DNA from: Voacanga thouarsii
Lineage: Eukaryota; Streptophyta; Magnoliopsida; Gentianales; Apocynaceae
Assembly: GCA_026120185.1 (NCBI GenBank)
Contig: JANUWF010002120.1
Coordinates: forward strand, 1,240,001 to 1,304,000
Direction of reading: 5' to 3'
Length of the DNA: 64,000 nucleotides
Shown here: one piece after another, positions 24,091 through 35,034 of the stretch
How positions within the stretch are numbered: position 1 is the stretch's first letter
Layout of the letters: every line of letters begins with the position of its first letter
The notes under the pieces: generated by a model
What the model saw: only the letters and a program-made list of their open reading frames with translations
Databases searched by the model: none
Told to the model about the DNA's origin: nothing
Translations under genes and position numbers: made by a program

Positions 24091-27000
24091 AGTTCTCTTC
24101 AAGTATTACTATTTACTTATCCATTTAGATTATTGATTCTAAAGCCACAAATCATATATGTAACTCTTTGAAAGGGTTCAAGAAGATAAGATGACTCAAT
24201 GGAGGAGAATATGGACTTAGAGTAGGCAACGGAGCACAAGTGTAGGCCGAAGAGGTGGGAGACTTGGAACTTTTATTTGATTGTAATACGCTTTTTGTTC
24301 TAAAAGATATTTTATATATTTCTAGTTTTAAACAAAATTTAATTTTAGTTTCAAGATTGATTAATCAAGGATATTCTGTTTCTTTCTATTCGGATATTTT
24401 AATCAATAGATATAGAAAAATTATTTATTCTAGAAACATGTATAGCAATCTTTTCTATATTAATCCTATTATCATCAAATAAATAATACTCAAAAGGAAC
24501 CTAATAATAAGAAGAGAAAACCCACATAAAAAAACTTGTATTTATGTCACTAAAGATTGGGACATATAAATCCTAGTCGGATTCAGAAATTAATCCAAAA
24601 TGCATTCTTAGACTTATTGAAATTAGAGGAATTATCTCAGTGTGAATCTTATCTTATGGGTAAATTGAACAAAAGGCCCTTTACTCAAAAGGTAGAAAAG
24701 GTTAAGAAAATATTAGAGTTAATTCATACTAATGTTTGTGGTCCTATGTCTACACCTACCAAAAGAGGTTATGAATACTTTATTACATTCACAGATGATC
24801 ACATGTGTTTTGGTTATGTGTACTTGATGAGGTACAAGTCTGAATCCCTAAAAACAATTTAAGGAGTTTAAGGCAGAGATAGAGCATTAAAAAGGAAAAT
24901 TAATCAAGAAGGTAAGATCGGATCAGGGTGGAGAGTATCTCATTGGTGAATTCAAAGACTACATAGCACATCAGGGAATAGTATCTCAGCTAACTACACC
25001 AGAGACTTCCTTGTAGAATAGAGTAATTTAGATAGGAAATAGAATGTTGATAGAAATGCTCAAAAGTATGATGAGTCATAAAACTCTTCCTATTTTTTTT
25101 TTTAAGAATATGCTCTAGAAATAGTACACTATATATTTTGAATTTGGTGCCTCCAAGTCAGTGCCTATGACATTTTTAATAAAATGTGGACTAGATGCAA
25201 GTCCAGTATAAATCATTTCAAGGTATGGGGTTGTCCAGCTTATGTACTTACTAAGGGAAGTAAGTTAGATCCAAGATTATAATTATGCTCCTTTGTAGGT
25301 ATCCAAAAGGAACAAGAGATGGATACTTTTATCATTCTCAAGAGTAAAAGATACTTGTTAGTCCTCATGCTAAATACTTGGAGGATGACAAAGTGTGCCC
25401 ACTAAGGTTTCGAGTAAAATGGAATTGGAAGAGTAGTTGAATGATACTTTAACTTCTAGTACCCCAATTAACGAACTAGAAAAGACATAAATAGATGTTC
25501 CTATATAGACTGTGCCGCGTCATAGTGGGAGGATATCCAGGGTTTTGAAAGATGGACTGGAGAGACCTTTGAGGTAGTCTCCGAGCATAGGAACAAGGTC
25601 CCACTAGACATGATAAGGCCATTGCTAATGCTAATGCAAACAAATGGAAAATAGTAATGGATGTTGAGATTGAGTCTATGTTTCTCAATCAAGGCTGTGA
25701 TCTTATCACTGCACATGAAGAGATTACACCCATAAGGTGCAAATGGATATTCAAAATAAAGAGAGGTACTGATAAAAAGGTGGAAACCTGTAAAGTAAGG
25801 TTGGTTGCAAAAGATTATACTGAGAAAGAAGAGATCGATTATGAGGAGACATTTTCACCTATTGATATACTTTAATCTTTTAACATTCTTTTGACTATCA
25901 CATGCCATTATGAGTATGAGAAATGCAAATGGATATCAAGACATTTTTTTTTTTCAATGACTATCTTAACGAAGACATCTATATGACTCAACCTGAAGGC
26001 TTCATTGTGAAAGGCCAAGAACATTTAGTCTGCAAGCTTACAAAGTACATTTATGGACTTAAGTAAGCATCATATACATGGAACATATGTTTTGATAAGG
26101 CTACAACGTCTTATGGTTTCATACAAAACGTGGATGAACTATGTGTGTATAAGAAGTTCGATGGGAATAATGTGTCCTTTATGGTACTATATGTAAATGA
26201 TATTATATCTATTGGAAATGATGTAGGGATATTGTCATCTATAAATGTTTGGCTATCAAGTTAATTTAGTATGAAAGATATAGGAGAAGCTTGCTATATT
26301 CTTAGTATGAAGCTTCTTAAACATATGAAGAAAAGAAAGTTAGGCTTATCCTAATCTACTTTTATTGACAATATGTTGGCTAAATTTAGCATGGATCAGT
26401 ACAAAGATGCAATCATACCCTTTAGGTATGGACTATCCTTACTTTTTAAATTTTTTCCTCAGACACACGAAGAGAAGGAAAGAATGAATAGGATACTTTA
26501 TACTTTGGCAGTGAGAAGTCTTATGTATGCCATACTTTGTAGAAGGCCTGATATCTACTTTGCTATATGTATGGTTAACAAATATCAGTTAAAGACAGGG
26601 AAATAATATTGGCAAGTTGTAAAGCATATACTTAAGTACCTGAAGGGAATGAATGATTATATGCTTGTTTACAGAGCTGATGAATTGATTCCTACCAGTT
26701 ACATTAACTCAGACTTCTAGATGGATAACGATAAAAGGAAATCCACTAATGAATAAGGTTTTACTTTGTCCAGAGGGCCTATTTTATGGAGTTGTGTTAA
26801 GTAATCTTTTAGTGCTGATTCCACCATGGAAGCTGAGTATGTGACAACTTCAGAAGCATTAAAAGAAGTGGTTTATCTCCAAAGGTTCCTTACAGTACTT
26901 GGAGATGTGCCACAAATGGATGGGCCCATTACCATATATTGTGACAATTCTAGAGTTGTGTCATAATACAAGGATCAAAGGAACCATAAAAAGGGTAGGC

Positions 27001-27175
27001 ACATTAAGAGGAATTATCACTTGATCCGAGAGTTGATCCAAAAACATGAGATAGTGGTTAACTAGATTTCCACTTCAAACAATCTAATGGACCTATTTAC
27101 TAAATCTATGACAAGGAAGGTGTTCCGAAGATTCTTAGACCTCGTACAGATAGGCACATTTGGACTCCCATAGTT
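24091..27175 (+). pseudogene. pol: Copia C pol, broken
   Basis: The protease site is DSKATNHIC near 24135 (Gly of DSGA replaced). The pre-integrase region has RLGHINPSRIQ near 24550. Integrase shows HTNVCGPM near 24725 (catalytic Asp changed to Asn) and RSDQGGEY near 24920. RT begins near 25657 and its core reads YVND near 26190, losing one catalytic Asp. RNase H remnants (DSTMEAEYV) lie near 26820. Stops and frameshifts are frequent, for example near 24860, 25020 and 25875. Confidence 0.88.
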
Positions 27176-27184
27176 CATTTAGTG

Positions 27185-27196
27185 TAAGTGGGAGAT
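27185..27196 (+). other. Copia C polypurine tract
   Basis: TAAGTGGGAGAT directly precedes the 3' LTR start TGTTGGAATGTATGTCC. It matches the usual plant copia PPT. Confidence 0.85.
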
Positions 27197-29005
27197 TGTT
27201 GGAATGTATGTCCAAAATGTACTATGTATCTCTATATTTTAGAAATTAATAAAATATTTCATTAATTAATGGTTGTTTGTAACATATAATTGCACATTAA
27301 AAGTCTAAGTGTGTTAGTAAGTAATTTACATGATTGGGTAGTGCTTTTACAATCAGGTGTAAATTATGGGCTACTAACACATAAGTAAAAAAGAAATGTT
27401 CTTGATCGATTGATGAAGTTGGGCATTTTATCAAAGTTTAGATCATTATACTATGGTTTCTAAATAAGGAATGTTTTATCTTTAACCAGTGAATAGTTCT
27501 CTCACGCCAATAGTGCAAGCATATTTAAATTATGTAGAACTAGACCACGTGATAATAATCTTTATAAATTAAAGTACTATAATAAATAAAGATTGGTTTA
27601 TCAATGATACTGCAACAACGAGTGCTTTAAGACTTGAGTATAATTTGGTGGTCAGGTAAAGCTGGATTTGTGCACTTTTATGTATGATGGGGGAGGTCTT
27701 ATCACAAGGCCAATAGCCTTGCATGTTAGGTGTATAACTCTAGTCAATTAGCACAAACTCATACAATAAGGTTTCTATGCTTCATTTTGTGAAGACATTA
27801 CTTCTTTGTGATTGCACGGGACAATCTAAAAAATCCAAGGCCTTAGGACACCTGATTGAGCCTATATGTTTTGGGGGTAGCTCCCTAATATAAGTGAGTA
27901 TATACTAGAAGTCATGGATTATCAGAGTAGTTATCAAAGGATGGTAGAAATTATTGAGAAATGTTTCGGTACAATTTTCCTATCTCAATTATTGGTGTTA
28001 CATAAAGGGGTATTTTCTTCATTACACCTGTATGTTGAAGACACTGAACTTACAATATTATTCTTGGGGTCAATATTTCTAGATGGTAATAATGGAAAAT
28101 TTATAATGATAAAATACAGCTACTTATTAGTAAGGTTTTTTTGGCCATTTTAGTAGCAAAATAGAATACTTAAAATCGTAAAATAAATCAATTTATTTAG
28201 TAAGGGTGTTTTTATCATTTTAGTAGCCAGAACAATATGTATTTTAGTCCTTATAGTAGCTCAAGTAACCTCAGTAAATTTATTTACTATATGGGCTTAT
28301 TGGGTAAATTCGTTACTGGAAGAATTATTCTAAGAGTCCAATTATTTATTTATTTAGGATAAAATAATTTATTGGTCCAATATAATTAAATTGGTTTATT
28401 AATTAATTGTCTTAGGTAATTTTATATTGGGCTTAATCATATCAATTAATTAAAATTAGAGCTATTTAATTAGTCTAGACAATTTGGAATACAATCATGT
28501 CTTATCAAGGTTGTGGTGATAGCTTAAGTATTTTTAAAATCCCTAGAAGCCACCACCAGAAAAAGAAAAAGAAACAAGATACGAAAAGAAAAATAGGAAA
28601 TCGGTAGATGTGTTGTAAAAGGAAAAGGAAAGTTGTTATTTATTTGTCGGTGTTGCGTGCAACTGGATGGGATCTCCGTTCACGTAACCAACAGAGATAT
28701 AGCTTTTGGTATTTACTGACAAAACCTAGCTACCATTTTTCCTTTGGTTCTGGTCCTTTTTATTTTTCATAGAGCTCTCCTAATCTCTTCCCATTTGTTC
28801 ATCCTATATTCTACTTTCATCGGTAGTAGTCTATAGGAGATTCGAGAATACTTTTGAAGGTTAAGAGCTAGCAAATATGGTACATGTTAGATACAAAGAA
28901 AGCAATGGTTAGCCAGAATTCCTATGGAATAAGTGAACATTCCAATATAAGGAGCTCTATCGAACCCAAATCCAACATCAATTATTCAACCTAAGTGTCC
29001 TAGAA
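27197..29005 (+). repeat. 3' LTR of copia C, end truncated
   Basis: It starts TGTTGGAATGTATGTCC. It contains the conserved hairpin (27551-27602), a local tandem duplication at 28090-28226, and the block GATTCGAGAATAC. It follows the 5' remnant up to TATTCAACC and CCTAGAA, then switches to LTR-2 near 29005, lacking about the last 70 bp. Confidence 0.82.
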
Positions 29006-29933
29006 TTTTATTGGATGATTTAGTTATGAGATAATTATATGGATAATTATTTAGTGCCAATGATAGAATCTCATTACAGCAAATGTGCAATTATCCTAGG
29101 AATTGGGATCTCCAAGGTACTTTGTTTGCCAAGTGTTGTACTTTGATTTTAATCTTTGTAGTCTTATGAGGGACTACTAATAGGATAGATATTCGGTACA
29201 ATGTAAAGTAAATAAAAGTAGTTAAGAGGTTCAATAAATGATTAATCACTCATAATAGTAGGGGTGTACATCTCACTGCCACTTGGAAGGAATCATTAAT
29301 CAAGAAGTCCATGGCTATGGCAACTATATGTTGAAAATAGTTCCAAATGGCATACTTGTTGAATAATGGATTCCGGAACAAGTATTAATAAATTCAGGCT
29401 AGAATTAATTTTATTCTAAAGGGAGTTGGTACTAATTCCATACTCTAAATCGAATGAGATATAGTATGATGAAAAAAGTTTATTGCACTAATATTTTGCT
29501 ATTGAAAGGTTCATGTCAAGCCACTTGACTTTTTGGATTTTTAGATGGTCACAATGCATTGATAGATACCACTATTGATCTAATAAATATGAATCTATTA
29601 ATTAAGGACTTAATAAATTAAACCTTATTAGAGTTAATGAATTACTTCCAATTATTAAGGATTATTAATTCTATAGTAATTAAAATTAATTCATATTTTG
29701 CTACCATTAGGCCTGAAAACCTAATAGGTCACACACAATAGAAAAATTAGTACTTAAGATATTATATGATAATGTTGTGGGATTAATTTGTGAGAATAAA
29801 TAACTATTATAGGCTAATTATAAAGTGTTATAATTAGTTCAATGAAATTACAATTATATAAAAGTCTTGTGGACGAATTATAAGCTTGTTATAATTCAAG
29901 GGCATTATTGCAATTTATGAAACTAAGGCCTAT
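29006..29933 (+). repeat. LTR-2 fragment, both ends missing
   Basis: From TTGGATGATTTAG it follows the LTR-2 copies (compare 19434 and 43552) through GCCACTTGACTT to the region just after the TATA box. It stops at 29933, where the G2 LTR begins. The first 350 bp and the last 500 bp of LTR-2 are absent here. Confidence 0.8.
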
Positions 29934-32900
29934 TGATGCGTGTTTTTTAGTGTAAAAAATATAACCAATAAATTACACAAACAATAAAGCATTAATTAAA
30001 ATACCAACTACAAAAACCACACATATGAGCAAGTATACCCATCGTATAGTATAGATATAGCAAGTATCGAATCCACAAGAACTTAGACTCCCACCTTACT
30101 TTATCTAAATCTTTATTGTTTAGCCAATAAAATAAGAAGAAGAGAATAAAAAGAAAAATAAATAAATATAAAAATATATATAACTTAAGGATGCGATTTT
30201 ATGTAACTATACAATTATCTTGAAAACAAAAGATTGAATCAATTAGCATTCATCACAATTAATTGTTGTCTTGGCATCATGAAGGATTTAATATTGACCC
30301 ACTTCATTTGCAATCCATGGAATCACTATCTTCTAGTTAAATTAGTGAACATTTTATATCTCAACTAACTTATTCAAAAGATACAGTAAAATCAATTCTC
30401 ATATAAACCCTTATATTCTAGGTGATTTAAAACATGAAATTAGTCATTGAATCCACATTCTAGCAATTATTAACCAACATTTGATTACCAATGTTTTAAA
30501 CAATTAACTCCCTTTTCAACCAATTTAAGTGATAAAAAATATGAAATTAATTAATTGAAGTTATTATCAACCTCCTTTTCAAGAAAGTCAATAACAAAAA
30601 TCAATCAACCAACTCCGTAAGAAAAATAAGTAATCAAATACCAAGAACAGCAATCAATTGATCAAAAGTTCCAATTAACTCAAAATCATAATCTCCAAAA
30701 TAGTATACAATTACAATCAAAACATTAAGCACATTGTTGTTCTAGAAAAGAAAACAAAGGATAAAAGATAAAACTCTTAGACAAGCCCTTCTTCTTCTCT
30801 TGAAAATCTCATTTGCTCATTTGAGTGGTGATTAAGTAGCTAGTTTGGATCCTTCAAATCACACATTTCTCTTGTTTTTTTTTTCTTGTATTTATAAGCC
30901 TTCTTGATAATAAATTTTGTTGCTCGAGAAGTCTAGTCCGAGTAGAATTTAAAAAATACTAAAATCCTTTTGAAAGTACCAAATTCGTGCACAACCACCT
31001 CTGGGCAGAGTGGAACTGGCACCGGGTCTATACGGCCCACCTGGCGCTAAGTCTAATCTAATTTTCTCCTTAATTTGCTCTTTTCCAAAGCAGACCTGGC
31101 ACCTGGTGCATCACCTCGAGCTAGCGCTGGGTCCATTTTGGAAATTTTCACTTTTTTCGTTTGAAATCTACTCAATTCTGCACAAATTCGTCAAAAATAC
31201 TTTTTACAAGCATAATGTGTAATACCCCGCCCAAATCCACCTTTGACTGTGGGGAAAAGTCATGTATTGCATAGCATTTTGCATTTTACGTGGTAGCTTA
31301 AAATTATTTTATTTGCATGGATGCATGTGAATTTTTCCGTTGCTCTTGCATTTGAATTAATTGATGTGAAAAAGTTGTGTTGTTAAAGATTTGGATAAGG
31401 GAGGTTTGGTCGAAGATTTGGAAGGATGAGTATTAGGGTGGTGAGAATTGATTGTGGGAAAAATTAGTATTGGAGTTGTTTTGGAATAGCGGGGATGTTG
31501 GTGATTTCCTTTGGTGACCCGAGTTCGAATCCTACATCTTGAAAATCTTAAGCTTTCTTTTGAATTTCTTTTCTAGTATTCTTCATGCCTTGGCCGAAAA
31601 CCCCTAGTTAGGTGCCACTTTCAAGAATTTCAAGTGGTATAAAACTCTTCTTGATGAATATTAGAGTTAGGGAATATATTAGGGAAAAATCTTATTTTAC
31701 CTCTTCAAGAATTTTAGCCATAATCCTTTTATTTATTTAATTATTTTAGAGAAATATTTTAACTAAAGTCTTAGGTATCTCCTTTGGGTTTAAACGCCAC
31801 TTTTATAGGAATAAGACTCTATATTTAACTCCTAAGTTCAAGGATTTTAGATAAGGATAAAGTTATTTTATTTTCAGCTTTTGTTCCCTTGAATTTTCGA
31901 AAACCTTAAGCTGGAAAAATTCTGGAAATTTTTCCAGAATTTGTCCGCCACCTTGGAGCACCTTTAGCTCAATCCAAACTCTTCTAGGACTAGAGGAAAT
32001 CTTATCCAAGTCCTTGATAAAACCAGATTTTATTTCAATCCAAATTCAACTAGGATTTGTTCCTTATCCTAGAAGAATTTCGGCAGCTTTATATCAACAT
32101 AAGCTGTCCGAAAATTCCAGCCATCTTTAGCCACAATCCAACTCTTCAAACCCTAGCTCAAAACACCTAAATACTCCTCATCAATTCAGGTTACCTTAGC
32201 TTCACAAAACCAGAATTTTATTCACACAAAATCACTGAATTTTCGCCCAGCTTATGCACAGAATTTTCGTCCATCTTTACACTCCAAAACACACGAAATT
32301 TTGCACTCCAAAACCTACCAAAACTGTTTGTTGATTAAGCCAAATTCCAGCACCTAAAAACCACACTTTTCTCCTCTGGAATTTCGTCAAAAACAGCAGC
32401 CAAAACAGTCCAAAAATCATCACTCTTGTACAGAATTTTCGCACAGCTTGCACAGGATTTTTCAGTCATCAACATCCACACAAACTCTTCCTTGTTTGGC
32501 CCAAAATTCTGAACACACTCAACCCTTCTCTTGAGCATTATTTTGGTCAGCCTAGGGGAGCAAATTGCAGATTATTCTCTCCTCTTAAACTCACCTAAAA
32601 TCAGCAGAAAGGAGACACATCACAAGCTGAAATTTCGCCCTTGTTGTCCAAGAAACCTAAAGCTATTAGGAGTCTTTCTAAACATCACCATCTAACCCTA
32701 AATCAATATTCTCCAACTCTAAATCATAGCAACCATCTACCCTCTCCATTCTACACGAAAATTTCAGCAACTTCTCTCTGCAAATTTTAAAAAACTCAAG
32801 AGCTATTCTAAGCCAAAAATCGAACACACCTTAAGGTAAACAAAAACTATCTCAGCTTCTTGATTCCTTTCTTCCATGTATTCTTATCCTTTTCTTCCCC

Positions 32901-34553
32901 TAAATCACGCCCTATAGAGGCTGATTTCATCTTCTTCTTTAATTTTTGATTAAGAGGAGCAAATGAAGTAGCTTCTTTCTTCTTCTCAAGTGAACTCGGG
33001 ACGATCACCATAGGAGCATCAAGACTTCATTACCCGGTTGTTGCAAGGTAAGGGAATACCCACCCTTGATGCCGAAAGTAAAGTTTAATGGTGTTTATTA
33101 GCGGGATGAACATGTGGTCGTGGTATAAGATCTTTGGGGATTGAATAGTTTACTTGGAATTAAATACGGGATTGCGAATTGTTGTGAGAATAAATGAGAT
33201 TAGAGCATGTTTAAATTAATTGAGACCCTGATCATGATATTATACGGTTTAGATCAGGAGGATAATTAAGGGATGCAAGCGGTGAATTTATCACGTTTTT
33301 CTGAGGCATATCAAGTAAGTCCTTGCATAAACTCTTTTGTTAAATGTTGTGATGGTAAGTCATTTTATAAACTGTTTTGTTAAATGTTGTGATGGCAAGT
33401 CTATGCTGTGAAGCTTTGTAAAGCTATTGGTAAACTATGTTTGCTTGGGTTGTAAACGTGGATATTTATTCTTTAAACAGTTTTGTCAAACTAATGATTT
33501 TATCAAGAAAACTATTCTTTCTTCTAAAATTTTAGAAAACTCTTTTAAAGAAAACCACGTTGTACAAAGCCAAGGTTTGGGAATATTTTGAATCAGGAAT
33601 TGACGGATATGTTCGTTGAGTACTCAATAAGGGTAGGCTAGCAATACTAGTCTTGGAGGGCTAGCGTGAGTCTTCTAGCAGGAGGCCACCTCCAGAAGAT
33701 GAACTCTGCTTGAAAAGGCGACAGTGTTGGTTGGTCAGGCCAGTCCGAGCTAGCATTTGTACCTGGTATGGTATTATTTATATTCCCGGCATGGACACCC
33801 GGATGGTTTTGTTGGGTGTAGAGATGGAGGAGTATCTCACCCGGTGGGTTGTACACTCACCTTGATCAGAACGCCCAACGTGTGGTAATCTGGTCCGGAC
33901 AAAGTGCACAAAGTGTGGTGCCTTGGCCATTTTGTTCTCATGGAGCCCAACGTGTGGTGACATGACTGTTTATTCGAGTGGAGGATTTATTTTGTACAAA
34001 GTGTGACAATGAGAAAAACCCACTCCTTGCGAAAAGAGATTGTTTATGACTTGCCAAATTATTTCTACAAGTGTTTTGCACTTTGCATACACGTACTATT
34101 CAAAACACTATATGCACACACAGGACTTACTGAGATTTATTCTCACACTGTTTTACATCATGTTTTCAGGAGATAGATTGTGTTGAGGCAGCGGGGCTTG
34201 ATAGTTGAGGCTTTGGCTATTTTTCCTATGCTGTTCTAGGAGACTTTTGCCGTTTATACTTCTGAACAATATTTGTTTTATTTCGTTTTGCACCAAGTTG
34301 AGCCTGATGTAATAAGAGTATTTCTTTATTTATCTAAGTTGATTCCTTTTGGAGATTGCCTTTATATTCTATACCTCATTCTAAAGACCCCTTGTCCTAT
34401 GGGACGGGGCGACATCCCCGCCCTTTTAGGGTACGTAGTCGTGGGGTGTTACATAATGTCAATTTGGAAGGAGTATGCCTAGTTATTGTAATAAAAGTAT
34501 CTCAAAACAACCTCAAATAACTAATAAAATAATGATGATATTAGCCCTAAGCA
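29934..34553 (-). repeat. 3' LTR of G2 (LTR-3), interrupted by an LTR-4
   Basis: The plus-strand left end TGATGCGTGTTTTTTAGTG is the reverse complement of the LTR end. The right end (reads TGCTTAGGGCTAA on the minus strand) is next to the PPT. Without the LTR-4 it is 1379 bp. It includes the block ACAATTAATTGTTGTCTTGGCATCATGAAGG, shared in reverse with 56610-56640, and the GC-rich patch near 30990-31135. Confidence 0.82.
31218..34453 (+). mobile_element. LTR-4 copy, solo LTR with TAATG target duplication
   Basis: It starts TGTAATACCCC and ends GGGGTGTTACA, near-perfect inverted ends. TAATG flanks it at 31213-31217 and 34454-34458. It is 3236 bp with no coding region. The first part is rich in GAATTTTCG/CAGCTT words (31900-32770). 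The second part carries the conserved GAGTACTCAATAAGGGTAGG block near 33618 and repeated GTGTGGT motifs. The 5-bp duplication and TG...CA ends fit a solo LTR. A short non-autonomous element cannot be excluded. Confidence 0.85.
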
Positions 34554-34567
34554 CATACCCCCACACT
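34554..34567 (-). other. G2 polypurine tract
   Basis: On the minus strand CAAGTGTGGGGGTA lies next to the 3' LTR. Plant Tat/Athila-type elements carry AAGTGTGGGGG at this place (from memory). Two further copies of the motif lie upstream in the body. Confidence 0.65.
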
Positions 34568-35034
34568 TGAACTTTTGCTTATCCTCAAGCAAACAAGAAT
34601 TAGACACTAAGCATTTAGAACAAGACAAAATAATTTAGCAAATTTTTCCTTAGCAAATCCATCCATAACGAACACATAACATTCTTCCAACCTTAAATAT
34701 AAATTCCTCATTCATTCAACCCTTTTAAAACCTTGTAAACTCATGTATTAAATCAAATAATCCTATGGCCATCAAAGTTAAGTTAAACAAGCTTATATCT
34801 TGTACAAGAAAATTATCTTACTCCTCAAGCAAAAACATAGGTAATATAAATCGTACAAGTCAAGCCATTGAACTAATTCCAATATTATAAACTCAAATTT
34901 ACAAAACTTAAGTTAGTGAAACAAGGAAAACACTCCATTCTTTTTTTTTTTTTTCGGCTCAAAATTTTTTTCAATGACTTAGGGAATTGATATCCTCAAG
35001 TGAATGGATTTCTCTTCACGTACTATATTGGTCT
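34568..35034 (-). other. G2 body, part between PPT and LTR-4 insertion
   Basis: No ORF is supported. It has A-rich, non-coding sequence typical of the end of the G2 body, ending at the LTR-4 junction. A run of T with a TCGGCTC block is near 34941-34958. Confidence 0.6.

Larger units (their letters stand above)
21299..29005 (+). mobile_element. Copia C, Ty1/copia element with truncated LTRs
   Basis: The order is a 252-bp 5' LTR remnant, PBS, leader, gag, pol, PPT, and a 3' LTR that stops short of its expected end. The 5' LTR remnant (21299-21550) aligns to 28825-29003 of the 3' LTR. The left side was removed by copia B, and the right end switches into LTR-2 sequence near 29005. Coding regions are heavily broken. 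Confidence 0.88.

Noticed and set aside
31218..34453. Reading the TGTAACACCCC/GGGGTGTTACA ends as a DNA transposon or MITE
   Set aside because: The size of 3-4 kb, TG...CA ends, 5-bp duplications and a single TATA box suit an LTR better; DNA transposons with such short inverted ends would normally show a transposase or another duplication length.
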